Source: Segniliparus sp051660745 (GTDB lineage Bacteria > Actinomycetota > Actinomycetes > Mycobacteriales > Mycobacteriaceae). From it: a stretch of 64,000 nt of DNA. Location: contig NZ_JBOFQF010000042.1 in assembly GCF_051660745.1 (NCBI RefSeq), positions 348,667 to 412,666 of the forward strand, given 5' to 3'. The translations under genes were made by a program, and so were the position numbers. Numbering within the stretch: position 1 is the stretch's first letter; every line of letters begins with the position of its first letter. Below are positions 7,863-18,833 of the stretch, piece after piece. The notes beneath the pieces were generated by a model, which worked only from the letters and a program-made list of their open reading frames with translations, was not told the origin of the DNA and did no database searches.

Positions 7863-8473
7863 GGGCGGAGGATAAACCCTAGCGCCTCCGCCCGAGAGGA
7901 CGGATTGGTCCGCAAGAGGCCGCGAACCGCCGACGTCGTCACTTTGGCCGATTGCTGCCGGTCGCCACGGATCTGCATGCACAGATGCTCGGCCTCCACC
8001 ACGACGATGACCCCTCGGGGCCGCAGATGCTCCATCAGCGCGTCCGCGACCTGCGAGGTCAGTCGTTCCTGGATCTGCGGGCGGCGGGCGTAGAGGTCGA
8101 CGAGCCGGGAGAGCGTCGAGAACCCCACCACCGAACCGCCGACGCCCGGGATGTAGCCGACGTGCGCGGCGCCGTGGAACGAGAGCAGATGGTGCTCGCA
8201 GACCGATTGCACCGTGATGTCTTTGACCAGCACCAGCTCGTCGTGGTCGGCCGCGAAGCTCTCCCCGAGCACATCCTTGGGGTCTTGTTCGAGGCCGGAG
8301 AACAACTCGCGGTAGAGCTTCGCGACTCGGGCGGGGGTGCCGGTGAGGCCTGGGCGGTCCGGGTCCTCGCCGACCGCGAGGAGCAATTCGCGAACTGCGG
8401 CCTGCGCCCGCTTCTCGTCAAAGGCTGGCGCCTGCTTGTCCAAGGCCGAGGCCGGTTCGTCGGAACTGCTCAC
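7859..8473 (-). CDS. folE: GTP cyclohydrolase I
   Basis: Converts GTP to 7,8-dihydroneopterin triphosphate, the entry step to folate. It has 204 residues. The zinc ligands are visible in SVCEHHLLSFHG and EHLCMQIRG. YIPGVGGSVVGFSTLSRLVDLYARRPQIQERLT and TTSAVRG are conserved elements. The region after the second Cys reads GDRQQSAKVTTSAVRG, slightly unusual against the more common V-R-x-P-G-A-x-T, but catalytic residues are kept. The gene ends in an ATGA overlap with folP and starts 15 bp after ftsH. Confidence 0.96.
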   Translation of the reverse strand: MSSSDEPASALDKQAPAFDEKRAQAAVRELLLAVGEDPDRPGLTGTPARVAKLYRELFSGLEQDPKDVLGESFAADHDELVLVKDITVQSVCEHHLLSFHGAAHVGYIPGVGGSVVGFSTLSRLVDLYARRPQIQERLTSQVADALMEHLRPRGVIVVVEAEHLCMQIRGDRQQSAKVTTSAVRGLLRTNPSSRAEALGFILRP

Positions 8474-8488
8474 GGAAACCCCAGCCGC

Positions 8489-10588
<2,100 letters not shown>

Positions 10589-10867
10589 GTTCTCGTTCGG
10601 TCGGTCAGGACCTGTCCTCTCGTTCTCTGGTTCGTCCGCGGCGGGGCCGCTGAAGCAATGCGTCCCGTATACCGGAAGTTCTAGTCTAGGCTACGCGAAG
10701 GCGCCGACGAGTTCCGCCGTCTGTTCACGAGCAGCTGAAATATCGCCCCGCCCCGCGCCTTCGAAGGGCAGTCCGCCCCGCCCAGCCGAAGCCCCGCCTC
10801 GTCGTGATCTCGCCCACAAGCCGAGGTAGCATGGCGGTGTCCGAAGACGACATGGAAGGAGACCTCG

Positions 10868-11533
10868 ATGGGCCCCTCGCGCATCTTTGCCGTGGTCGGG
10901 CTGTGCGCCGCGACGCTGGCGGCGCCTGCCCCGCTCGCCCCGGCCGCGCCCGCAGGCGCCTCGTGCCCCGCTGTCGGCGCCATCGACGACCTGCTCGGCG
11001 ACATCCGCTTCGACCTCGGCAACCTGCGGGGCGTGTTGGACAACGTCTACGCGAGCCCGGACGTGAAGAAGCACGACGAGGACTTCCGGCTCAACCTCCT
11101 CGTGAACGCCGTCGGGCGGCTCAAGGACGCGGCGGGCCAATCCGGCAGCGGCGAGGCGCGGCGCGCCGCCGCCGAGGTCGAGGCGGGCTTCGAGGCGCTG
11201 AAGTCGGCCGTCCACGATCAATTCGTCGTCCTGCAGGACGAGCATTACGACTTCTACAGCTCGATCCACTACCGGTCGCCCCGGCTCGCGGGCGGCACGC
11301 CAGCCGCGCCCGAGGCCTACGACGCGATCGACGCGTTGGACGACCAGCGCCAAGCCTTCGCCGACCTGGCAGACGGGCTGCGCGCAAGGCTCGGCTGCGC
11401 CGCGCCGCGCGACGACGAGGACCGGCCGGACGGGACTGGGCCCGACGAGACCGGGCCGGACGGGACTGCGCCGCAATGCCGGTTCCACCCCGGCTCCTAC
11501 CAATGCGACGCGACCGGGAGCATCGAGCACTAG
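10868..11533 (+). CDS. Small secreted protein of unknown function
   Basis: 221 residues, ATG 10868 preceded by a good Shine-Dalgarno (GAAGGAGACCTCG). The N-terminus is a Sec signal peptide (GPSRIFAVVGLCAATLAAPAP ... APAGAS). The mature part is mostly alpha-helical and charged (AIDDLLGDIRFDLGNLRG, VKKHDEDFRLNLLVNAVGRLKD, RAAAEVEAGFEALKSAV). It ends in an acidic Pro/Gly/Thr linker (DRPDGTGPDETGPDGTAP) and a short tail with two Cys (QCRFHPGSYQC). I do not recognise a family. It stands alone on the plus strand, divergent from ftsH and convergent with the acyl-CoA synthetase gene. Confidence 0.75.
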   Translation: MGPSRIFAVVGLCAATLAAPAPLAPAAPAGASCPAVGAIDDLLGDIRFDLGNLRGVLDNVYASPDVKKHDEDFRLNLLVNAVGRLKDAAGQSGSGEARRAAAEVEAGFEALKSAVHDQFVVLQDEHYDFYSSIHYRSPRLAGGTPAAPEAYDAIDALDDQRQAFADLADGLRARLGCAAPRDDEDRPDGTGPDETGPDGTAPQCRFHPGSYQCDATGSIEH

Positions 11534-11603
11534 CCCTGCCTCGGCTGGCACAAAGCCATCGGCTCGGCGCTCGCGACGGTCCCGCGCAGAAGCTGCCACG
11601 GGA

Positions 11604-13151
11604 TCAGCGGTCGTCCCACTGGCGCAACTCGCGTTTGAGGATCTTGCCGGACTGGTTCCGAGGCAGATCGTCGACGAAGACATACCGCTTCGGAGCCGCC
11701 TGCGGCGAGAGCCGGTCCGCGACGAACGCCCGGAGCTCCTCCTCCGCCACCGGCGGCGAAGCCACGACGAAGGCGGTGACCGCCTCGATCCATTTCTCGT
11801 CGGGCAGTCCGACGACGGCCGCCTGCTGCACGGCCTCGTGCCCGTGCAGCACGTCCTCGACATGGCGGGGGGCGATGTTCACCCCGCCGCTGTTGATGAT
11901 GTCTTTGATCCGGTCGACGATCGTGATGTACCCCTCGTCGTCGATCTCCGCGAGGTCGCCGGAGTGGAACCAGCCGTTCCGGAACGCCTCGACGGTCTCC
12001 GTCTCTTTCCCCCAGTAGCCCGAGCAGAGCTGCGGCGACGAGTAGACCACCTCGCCGCGCCCCCCTGGCCGCACGTCGTCGCCCTGCTCGTCGACAACGC
12101 GCAGCGTCACGAACCGCACCGGCCTGCCGCACGACTGCGGACGTTTGGCGTGCTCGTGCGGGCGCAGCACCGTCGCGAGGGGCCCGATCTCCGATTGGCC
12201 GAAACAGTTGTAGAAGCCGGCGCCGGGCAGTTGGCTCCGCAACGAGGACAGCGTCGCCGCAGGCATGACCGACGCTCCGTAGAAGGCTTTCTTGAGCCCA
12301 GAGAAGTCCCGCCCGGCCAGGTCGCCGCGCTTCGCGAACGCGATCCACACCGTCGGCGCGAGGAAGACGGCCCCGTTGCCGTGCCGTTCGAGCGTGTCGA
12401 GCACCGTGTCGAGGTCGGGCGTGCGCAAGATCGTGCTCGTGGCTCCCACCATGAGGTACGGCATCAGGAAGGTGTGCATCCCCGCAGAGTGGTAGAGCGG
12501 CATCGGATGCAGCGGCCGGTCGTGCTCGGCGCAGCCGAGCGCTTCGACAGCGGACAGGTACTCGTAGAGCAAAGCCCGATGCGTCATCATCGCGCCCTTG
12601 GGGCGCGACGTCGTTCCCGAGGTGTACAGCAGTTGGGCGAGATCGGTGTCGGCGACTTCGCCCGGAGCCTCGGGGACTGGGCCGCTCGTCGCGAGCGCCA
12701 AGAACGAGTCCGCCGCGCCGAAGAGCGGCATCGCGGTGTCGACGCCGGGCACGACGAGTTTTTCGAGGCCAGGCCTCAGCTCGGGGTCGCTGAGGACAGC
12801 CGCCGCCCCGCATTGCGCGAGCAAGTAGGACAGCTCCTCCCCTGACAAGGCGTAATTGACCGGGACGTGCACCAAGCCCGCCCGGGCGCACGAGAGGAAC
12901 GCGATGGCGTACGCGTCGGAGTTGCGGCCGTAGGCGGCGACCCGGTCGCCCTTGCGCAGACCTCGCCGCAGCAGCTCTCTCGCCCCTCGTGCGACGGCCT
13001 CGTCGAGCTCCCGGTACGTCCACGACCGGTCCTCGAAGAGGATGGCCACGCGGTCGGGCCACCGCTTGGCCCCCACCGCGACGACCGTGTCGACCGTCGC
13101 GGTCCTTGTGAACCGGTCGACCAGTGTCTCCGCACGCTGACGCATTCGCAT
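11604..13151 (-). CDS. Acyl-CoA synthetase (AMP-forming, FadD-type)
   Basis: Activates a carboxylic acid to its CoA thioester via an acyl-adenylate. It has 515 residues from the ATG at 13151, which has GGAGAGG upstream. ANL-superfamily motifs are present: A3 LLYTSGTTSRPKGAMMTH (about 170-187), A5 FYNCFGQSEIGP, A7 GWFHSGDLAEID, A8 YITIVDRIKDIINSGGVNIAP, and the catalytic C-terminal lysine in RNQSGKILKREL. The substrate cannot be read from the sequence; length and N-terminus suggest a short- or medium-chain acid. It is divergent from a crotonase gene with a 148-bp shared promoter region, so the two probably work on the same acyl chain. Confidence 0.9.
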   Translation of the reverse strand: MRMRQRAETLVDRFTRTATVDTVVAVGAKRWPDRVAILFEDRSWTYRELDEAVARGARELLRRGLRKGDRVAAYGRNSDAYAIAFLSCARAGLVHVPVNYALSGEELSYLLAQCGAAAVLSDPELRPGLEKLVVPGVDTAMPLFGAADSFLALATSGPVPEAPGEVADTDLAQLLYTSGTTSRPKGAMMTHRALLYEYLSAVEALGCAEHDRPLHPMPLYHSAGMHTFLMPYLMVGATSTILRTPDLDTVLDTLERHGNGAVFLAPTVWIAFAKRGDLAGRDFSGLKKAFYGASVMPAATLSSLRSQLPGAGFYNCFGQSEIGPLATVLRPHEHAKRPQSCGRPVRFVTLRVVDEQGDDVRPGGRGEVVYSSPQLCSGYWGKETETVEAFRNGWFHSGDLAEIDDEGYITIVDRIKDIINSGGVNIAPRHVEDVLHGHEAVQQAAVVGLPDEKWIEAVTAFVVASPPVAEEELRAFVADRLSPQAAPKRYVFVDDLPRNQSGKILKRELRQWDDR

Positions 13152-13299
13152 CGTGTCCTCTCCAGCGATAATCCGCATCCAGGCGTGTCCGCAACGCCGT
13201 CCGGCCTTGCGCCGCGTCCAATGCTGCACAATGGCGCGCCCGCCAGCTGTTCCATATCTGGACACTCGCAGGATCGGCATACGGGTAGCGTCGAGCGCT

Positions 13300-14115
13300 A
13301 TGACGACCACAGACAGCCAGGGGCCGGTTCTCGCTGCGCCAGTGCTCACGACACCAGTGCTCATTGCAAGAACCGGGCCGACCGTCCGGATCACGCTCAA
13401 CCGCCCCGACCGGTACAACGCCATCGACGAGGCGCTCGCGGCCCAGTTCCGCAGCGCCGTCGAGGCGGTCGCCGCCGACCCCGAGGTCCGGGTCGTGGTC
13501 CTCCAGGGCGCGGGACGCGCGTTCTGCGCAGGCGGGGACGTCCTCGACATGGCCTCGGCGGAGGCCCCCGGCGAATACCTTCGCCAGCTCGCCACGACCA
13601 TCCACGCCGCGCTCGAACAGCTCGCGACGCTGCCCGTCGTGGTCGTCGCCGCCGTGCGGGGCGCGGCCGCGGGCGGCGGCCTCGGCCTCATGCTGGCCTG
13701 CGACCTCATTGTCGCGGGCGAAGGCGCGACGTTTTCCGCCGCATACGGGAAAGTGGGCCTCACACCCGATTGCGGGTTGTCGACCCGGCTCCCGGAGGCG
13801 ATCGGCATGCAGCGGGCGCTCGCGATGGCCGTCGGCGGCAAGACGCTGACCGCGAACCAAGCCCTGGACTGGGGGCTGGTCACCGATGTCGTCCCCGACG
13901 AGTCGCTCGAAGCCCGCGCCGAAGAGCTGGTCGCAGCAATCCTGGCGGAAGCGCCGAGGGCGTTGGGCGGAGCGCGGCAGCTGCTCCGCGCCGCGCGGCG
14001 CTCCCCGTTCTCCGACGCGTTGGCAGCCGAGGCCGAGACGATCGGCCTGCACGGCGAACACGAAGAGGCACGTCGGCTGACCGCCGCGTTCGCCGCGCGG
14101 CGCAAACGCGGCTAA
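13300..14115 (+). CDS. Crotonase-superfamily protein (enoyl-CoA hydratase/isomerase-like)
   Basis: 271 residues from the ATG at 13300. The oxyanion-hole segments are present (GAGRAFCAGGDVLDMA and GAAAGGGLGLML). Both glutamates that catalyse hydration in classical enoyl-CoA hydratase are replaced: GGGCELA is GGGLGLM here, and GQPE is SAAY. An aspartate occurs in the following GLTPDCG loop. That pattern fits isomerases of the PaaG type better than hydratases, which is inference. The gene ends 4 bp inside the convergent regulator gene and is divergent from an acyl-CoA synthetase. Confidence 0.85.
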   Translation: MTTTDSQGPVLAAPVLTTPVLIARTGPTVRITLNRPDRYNAIDEALAAQFRSAVEAVAADPEVRVVVLQGAGRAFCAGGDVLDMASAEAPGEYLRQLATTIHAALEQLATLPVVVVAAVRGAAAGGGLGLMLACDLIVAGEGATFSAAYGKVGLTPDCGLSTRLPEAIGMQRALAMAVGGKTLTANQALDWGLVTDVVPDESLEARAEELVAAILAEAPRALGGARQLLRAARRSPFSDALAAEAETIGLHGEHEEARRLTAAFAARRKRG

Positions 14116-15773
14116 GGGCGGCTCGCGTCGACGCGGTAGCGGCGGATAGCGCTGTACAACGTCGTGCGGCTCATCCCGAGATACTCGGCGGCCAGCCGCT
14201 TGTTGCCGCCCGTCCGCCGCAGCGCCTCGACAACGGCGTCCCGCTCCGCTTGTTCGAGCGGCGTGAGCCGACGGCGGAAATCCGCCCGGCGGTACGGCTC
14301 GGGCAAATCGGCGACGGTGATTTCGCCGCACGCGCGCAGACGCCCGACCTGTGACACCACAGCGGCCAACTCGGCGAGGTTGCCCGGCCACTCCTGCCGG
14401 GTGAGCACGTCCACAGCGTCCGTCGACAGATGCGCGCCGCTGTCCTGGCCGAGCATCGTCCTGATGAACGCCGGGATGTCGCCGCGCCGCGCGCGCAATG
14501 GCAGCAGCTCGACATGGTCGTGGCACAGCGCGACCAGCCGGGCGTGCTCGCCGCCGAGCTGGGCGAGCGGCCCGCTCGTGAGGACCACACTGGCTTCGGA
14601 CCCCGCTGCGCCGATGGCGACAGCCAGATGCCGGGCGAGCGACGGGCTGAGCAGGTGCACGTCCTCGATGACGACCGCCTGCGAGGAGGCCAGGGCCGTG
14701 CGCGCCTCGGCCAGCCAGGACGACGGCGACTGGCCTGACTGACCTCGGTCTGCCTGACCCCTGTCCGCCTTGCCTCTGTCCGCGGAGTCGAAAGCGGGCA
14801 GCCACGCCGTCGCCGCCCCCTCCACGAGCCTGCGGGCCTCGGTGGTGCGCCCCGTGCCCGGCTCTCCCGCGATGATCGTGACCGACGACGAGGCATGGGG
14901 CGCCTGCGGCGGAACCGAGACGACATCCCGCTTCGCGGCCTCGAAGTCGAGCACCAGCACCACGCCGCCCTGCTTGCACTCGGCCTCGACCCTCGCCGTG
15001 CCGCCGCGCAACTCGACCGTCGTCATGGTGGTGGCGGCCCGCCGCGTCACAGAGTCCGCGACAGCCCGCAAGGCGATGTGGTCGGCCTGGGTGAGCAGAC
15101 TGGCGGCGGCGTTATTGGTGAACAGCGATGTGGCGCCGATGACGACGACCGGGGCGCCGGGGCGCTGGCCGCAGCTGATGCGGAAGGCGTCGACCAGCGC
15201 ATGGTCGTCGGCGCTGGCCCGCGCGGCCAATTCGCGCTCGATCTCCCGAACTGTGGCCACGACGAACGGCTCGATCAGCGCGGTGTCCTCGGCCGCCACA
15301 CAGCTCATGTCCAGCACGCCAGCGAGGCGCTTGGTGACCGGGTTGACGACGGGATGCCCGTAGCAATGGAACCCGCGCAACGCCTCGGCGTAGTGCTCGG
15401 GCCCGTTGATCCGCAATCCCTCGCGCGTCTCGACGACCGTGCCGACGCAATTGGTGCCCGCCGTCTCCTCCGCGAGGACACGGCCGACCGTGACGCCCGA
15501 CCGCTCGACGTGGTTGCGAATCATCTTGTCCCCGGCGCGGATATCGACCACGCGCGCGTTCCGGTCGCCGAGGACGAGCACGAACCCCGTGCCTGCGAGC
15601 TTGTCGAGGACGCCGTCGAGCACAGTCGCGGACGCTTCGGCGATCTGGCCGTGACCCGCCTCGCCGAGCGTCCGGTCGTCGTCCAGGCACGAGCGCGGAT
15701 CGACCCCGCAAAGACGCGACCGCCGCCATGACTCGGCTATCGCCCGAGCACGTGGCTCCTGATCAGTCCTCAT
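14112..15773 (-). CDS. AcoR/MimR-like Fis-family transcriptional regulator with degenerate AAA+ domain
   Basis: 553 residues. The N-terminus (about 1-60) has the AESWRRSRLCGVDP element of AcoR-type activators. A GAF-like sensor (about 60-200) includes GTNCVGTVVETREGL and GFHCYGHPVVNPVTKRLAGVLDMS. An AAA+-like region follows with a weak Walker A (GEPGTGRT, Arg for Lys) and Walker B-like VVIEDVHLL. The end is a Fis-type helix-turn-helix (RRTGGNKRLAAEYLGMSRTTLYSAIRRYR). The GAFTGA loop that contacts sigma-54 is absent, so it probably acts independently of sigma-54. A small DRGQA-type repeat sits near residue 330. It is divergent from the 16098-26918 gene run and is its best candidate regulator. 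Confidence 0.85.
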   Translation of the reverse strand: MRTDQEPRARAIAESWRRSRLCGVDPRSCLDDDRTLGEAGHGQIAEASATVLDGVLDKLAGTGFVLVLGDRNARVVDIRAGDKMIRNHVERSGVTVGRVLAEETAGTNCVGTVVETREGLRINGPEHYAEALRGFHCYGHPVVNPVTKRLAGVLDMSCVAAEDTALIEPFVVATVREIERELAARASADDHALVDAFRISCGQRPGAPVVVIGATSLFTNNAAASLLTQADHIALRAVADSVTRRAATTMTTVELRGGTARVEAECKQGGVVLVLDFEAAKRDVVSVPPQAPHASSSVTIIAGEPGTGRTTEARRLVEGAATAWLPAFDSADRGKADRGQADRGQSGQSPSSWLAEARTALASSQAVVIEDVHLLSPSLARHLAVAIGAAGSEASVVLTSGPLAQLGGEHARLVALCHDHVELLPLRARRGDIPAFIRTMLGQDSGAHLSTDAVDVLTRQEWPGNLAELAAVVSQVGRLRACGEITVADLPEPYRRADFRRRLTPLEQAERDAVVEALRRTGGNKRLAAEYLGMSRTTLYSAIRRYRVDASRP

Positions 15774-16097
15774 AACGCCATCCTGAATATCTCTGGCACA
15801 AAATGCGCTTCACGTCTCTCCCTTGTCTTAAGATAACAGATATGTGATGCACACCATGAATTCTATCCTTTTTGACTGACATCATTGACCAACGACATTG
15901 ACAGAAACGGGGGGAGCCGCCGATCGAACTAGCCCCCCGCACAGCCCCGACCATGCGGGCGGAAGTGTCCATTTTTCAAACATCGGACAACGGAAATCCG
16001 CGAATATGCTGCATCAACGCAGACGACACCGACGGCGGGACAGACCTTGCACACGGAGCACACGTGCTGCGATTTCAGAAATCAAGGAGGACGACTG
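15774..16097. promoter_or_regulatory. Regulator/operon intergenic region (324 bp)
   Basis: No gene seen. It separates the AcoR-like regulator (minus) from the FAD protein (plus) and is locally AT-richer than its surroundings (15775-15900), as expected for a control region. It holds the TGTGATGCACACCA element at 15843, a C/G-run hairpin (CGGGGGG at 15908-15914 with CCCCCCG at 15933-15939), and a strong Shine-Dalgarno (CAAGGAGG) before the ATG at 16098. Confidence 0.6.
15843..15856. promoter_or_regulatory. TGTGATGCACACCA element, putative operator
   Basis: Contains the short dyad TGTG-ATG-CACA. A 13/14 match (TGTGATCCACACCA) lies at 36081-36094 upstream of the BVMO-AurF operon, so a common regulator is possible. 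The assignment is by sequence similarity only. Confidence 0.4.
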
Positions 16098-17858
16098 ATG
16101 GCTCGAGGAACGGCGCCGAACAGGCAGAGGGCCGCTGCGGCGGCCTTCCCCGCAGGAGCGGCGGACGGCAGGAACCGAGTGGCGATCTTCGGCGGCGGCC
16201 CCGGCGGGCTGTCGGCCGCGCTCGAGCTCGTCGAGCGCGGCTTCGAGGTGGACCTGTACGAGAAGAAGCCGCTCCTCGGCGGGAAGTCGCGCAGCGAGAC
16301 CGTCCCAGGCAGCGGCACGGACGGGCGTAAGGACCTGCCGATCGAGAGCGGTCCGCACGCGTACTGGGGGACGTACCCGCACTGGAACAACACGCTCTCC
16401 CGCGTGCCCGCCGCCAACGGCGAGGACTCGGTCCTCGCCAACTTGACCACGGTCAGGGAACTCCTCGAGAACACATTCCAGCAACCGCCGGGGAGTTCCG
16501 CCGTGACCTACCTCCGCGCCGCCCTGTCCCGGAAGGACCCCGCCGTCCGCGAGCTCCGGCGCATCACGAAGCTCTGGGAGCTCCCCCGCCTGCTGTCCAA
16601 GCTCACAGCCTTGGCCACCTCGGGCATGTTGCGCCAGTACCACGAGCTGGAGCACGCCACGCTGGTGGAGTACACGGGCCCCGTGTCGCAGGAGTCGTTC
16701 GAACTGCTGGCCCTCGTGGTGGCCCAGGTGAAGGTGGCTCCCGACCAGGTGAGCGCGCGGCAGACGGCGCGGAACCTGCAGATCTTCAGCGCCTACTTCG
16801 GCACGAAGGGCGTGGCGAAGGAGGCCCGAACGGTCGTTGGCATCACGCGCGGCCCAGCCAACGAAGCGGTGTTCGACCCGTTCGGCACGCATTTGGAGAA
16901 GCTGGGCGTTCGTGTGCACTTGGAGCACGAGCTGCTCGGATTCGACTCGGCGGGCAGCCGGATCACCGGCGCGCGGGTGCGCGACGAGGCGGGCGAGGAG
17001 CGGACCGTCGAGGCGGACTGGTACATCTTCGCCGCCCCGCAAGACATCGCGGCGAGGGTGCTCGACGAGAAGATCGTCCAAGCGGACTCCCGGCTGGGGC
17101 GGCTGGACCGCCTTGGCGAGCAATGGCTGGGGGCGGCCAACCTCATCCTGAAAGGCCCGTTGCTGCCGAGCGTCTTCGTCGGCGGCCCCTGGCAGCTGGC
17201 CGTGGTGGACTACAGCGCCGTGATCGCGGACTTCGGCGGGGAGTACGGCGACGGCACCGCGACGCAATGGGTCTCCCTCGACCTCCAAACCTGGGACACC
17301 CCCGGCATCGTCCACGGCAAGACCGCGAAGGAGTGCACCAAGGAGGAGTTCCTCGACGAGCTCCTCGCCCATACGGCCCGGGTGTCCCCCGAGGCCTGGG
17401 GCAAGCTCGACCGCGACGACATCATCCGATGGGACGTCAGCAGGCTGCTGCGCTTCGAGCCGGGCAAGCGGCTGATCAACGACGAGCCGCTCTTCGGAGC
17501 CGTCCCGGGCACGTGGAGCGGGCAGCCAAACGCCGTCACCGCCGTCGACAACCTGTTCGTCGGCGCGACCTTCGCCCGCACCACCGGCGGCATCGACTCC
17601 ATGGACAGCGCATGCGAGGCCGCCCGCCGGTCGGTCGGCTCGATCCTGGACAAGACCGGGACCCCCGGCGAGCGGCCCTTCGTCGACAGCTTCGAAGCCA
17701 AAGGCTGGCTCAAGAGGCTCTGGGACTACGACGATCGCCGCTACCGCAAGGGCCTGCCGAACGTGTTCGACCGGATCAAACCCTTCCGCGCCGGACAACA
17801 CTGGCGCGACGACCTCGCGCACTCACACCACGACAGCGAATGGCCCGAGAGGATCTGA
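16098..17858 (+). CDS. FAD-dependent oxidoreductase, phytoene-desaturase / hydroxysqualene-dehydroxylase-like
   Basis: 586 residues from ATG 16098 (AAGGAGG 8 bp upstream). The dinucleotide-binding motif is near the start: RVAIFGGGPGGLSAALELVERGFEVDLYEKK, followed by GGKSRSE. ESGPHAYWGTYPHWNNTL is the kind of motif seen in carotenoid-desaturase-like amine oxidases. The C-terminal FAD-closing segment AVDNLFVGATFARTTGGIDSMDSACEAARR is present. The substrate is unknown; an isoprenoid, lipid or amine are all possible. It is the first gene of the run and is 4 bp from the next, suggesting its product works with the membrane proteins that follow. Confidence 0.8.
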   Translation: MARGTAPNRQRAAAAAFPAGAADGRNRVAIFGGGPGGLSAALELVERGFEVDLYEKKPLLGGKSRSETVPGSGTDGRKDLPIESGPHAYWGTYPHWNNTLSRVPAANGEDSVLANLTTVRELLENTFQQPPGSSAVTYLRAALSRKDPAVRELRRITKLWELPRLLSKLTALATSGMLRQYHELEHATLVEYTGPVSQESFELLALVVAQVKVAPDQVSARQTARNLQIFSAYFGTKGVAKEARTVVGITRGPANEAVFDPFGTHLEKLGVRVHLEHELLGFDSAGSRITGARVRDEAGEERTVEADWYIFAAPQDIAARVLDEKIVQADSRLGRLDRLGEQWLGAANLILKGPLLPSVFVGGPWQLAVVDYSAVIADFGGEYGDGTATQWVSLDLQTWDTPGIVHGKTAKECTKEEFLDELLAHTARVSPEAWGKLDRDDIIRWDVSRLLRFEPGKRLINDEPLFGAVPGTWSGQPNAVTAVDNLFVGATFARTTGGIDSMDSACEAARRSVGSILDKTGTPGERPFVDSFEAKGWLKRLWDYDDRRYRKGLPNVFDRIKPFRAGQHWRDDLAHSHHDSEWPERI

Positions 17859-17862
17859 CGAC

Positions 17863-18462
17863 ATGACTCTGACAGCAAGCCGCCCTGCCCGGCTGGAGGC
17901 CAGCCCCATCAGGGGGCACATCCCCGGCGAACCGGGCCTGTGGATCGTGATCTTCGTCGAGCTGGTGATGTTCGGCCTCTACTTCTGCGCGATCGGCTAC
18001 TACACGGTGCACCAGCCCGCGATGGTCGAGTCGTCCCAAGGGCATCTCAACCAGACCGTCGCCGCGATCAACACGGTCCTGCTGATCACCGGCTCCCTGT
18101 TCGTCGCGCTCGGCGTGCAGGACGCCCGAGCCGGACGGCTCGACAGCGCCCGGCGGAACCTCCTGTTGGGCGTGGCCAGCGCCGTGGGGTTCGGAGCCTT
18201 CAAAGCGTACGAGTACGGCGAGAAGTTCGCCGTGGGCATCGTGCCGAGCACGAACTTCTTCTTCCAAAGCTATTTCGTGTTCACCGCGCTGCACATGCTC
18301 CACGTCGTGCTGGCTGGCGTGCTCCTGTGCGTCGGAGCCTCGTACGCCAAGTCCGCGCAGAAAACGCGCACCCGTCTGCGGTTCATCGAGGGAGTCGGCT
18401 GCTACTGGCACATGGTCGACCTGATCTGGGTCGGCCTCTACGCCGTGCTCTACCTCGTCTGA
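17863..18462 (+). CDS. Cytochrome c oxidase subunit III / NorE-like membrane protein
   Basis: 199 residues with five likely membrane segments. The CoxIII family features are the N-terminal GEPGLWIVIFVELVMFG, the glutamate-bearing KAYEYGEKF in the middle, and the histidine-rich FTALHMLHVVLAGVLL and GCYWHMVDLIWVGLYAVLYL. At about 200 residues with no extra N-terminal helices it resembles NorE, the CoxIII-like protein associated with nitric-oxide reductase. No subunit I (heme-copper catalytic) gene is in the window. It is followed 33 bp later by the CoxIV/NorF-like gene. Confidence 0.85.
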   Translation: MTLTASRPARLEASPIRGHIPGEPGLWIVIFVELVMFGLYFCAIGYYTVHQPAMVESSQGHLNQTVAAINTVLLITGSLFVALGVQDARAGRLDSARRNLLLGVASAVGFGAFKAYEYGEKFAVGIVPSTNFFFQSYFVFTALHMLHVVLAGVLLCVGASYAKSAQKTRTRLRFIEGVGCYWHMVDLIWVGLYAVLYLV

Positions 18463-18495
18463 CGACAGCCACACAAAGGGAAAGAAGGGATCGAC

Positions 18496-18822
18496 ATGAC
18501 CATCGAGACGACGATGGAGAGCAGCGGGCCGCAGGCACGGGCGGACGAGCCGAGCGACTCCCCCGCCGCAGAGAGCCGAGGCGCGCTGATCGCCGTCTGG
18601 GCCGTGCTCGTCGCCGCGACCGTGGCTTCGCTCGTCATGGGCTTGGAGCGCTCGCACCATTCGCAGATCTTGCCCGTCGCCATCCTCCTGGTGTGCTTCG
18701 GCAAGATCCTCCTGATCGGACACTACTTCATGGAGCTCAGGGCCGCCCACCGCGTCCTGCGCCTGCTCTTCATCGGCTACGTGGCCGCGACCTGCGTCGC
18801 GCTGCTCGGCTTCTACGCGTGA
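18496..18822 (+). CDS. Cytochrome c oxidase subunit IV / NorF-like small membrane protein
   Basis: 108 residues with an acidic, disordered N-terminus of about 30 residues and three membrane segments (LIAVWAVLVAATVASLVM, ILPVAILLVCFGKILLIGHYFMEL, LRLLFIGYVAATCVALLGFY). The FGKILLIGHYFMELR segment is the family hallmark of bacterial CoxIV/NorF proteins (a Lys in the middle helix followed by F-M-x-L-R). The start ATG follows AAGAAGGGATCGAC. The pairing with a CoxIII-like gene is typical of norEF. Confidence 0.8.
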   Translation: MTIETTMESSGPQARADEPSDSPAAESRGALIAVWAVLVAATVASLVMGLERSHHSQILPVAILLVCFGKILLIGHYFMELRAAHRVLRLLFIGYVAATCVALLGFYA

Positions 18823-18833
18823 AAGGAACACTC

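Noticed and set aside
13152..13299. Sigma-54 promoter for the crotonase gene, suggested by the nearby AcoR-like regulator
   Set aside because: No GG-N10-GC pattern convincing at -24/-12, and the regulator lacks GAFTGA.
11530..14979. 1149-codon minus-strand open frame
   Set aside because: Overlaps the acyl-CoA synthetase, crotonase and regulator genes in the wrong frame and contains no family motif.
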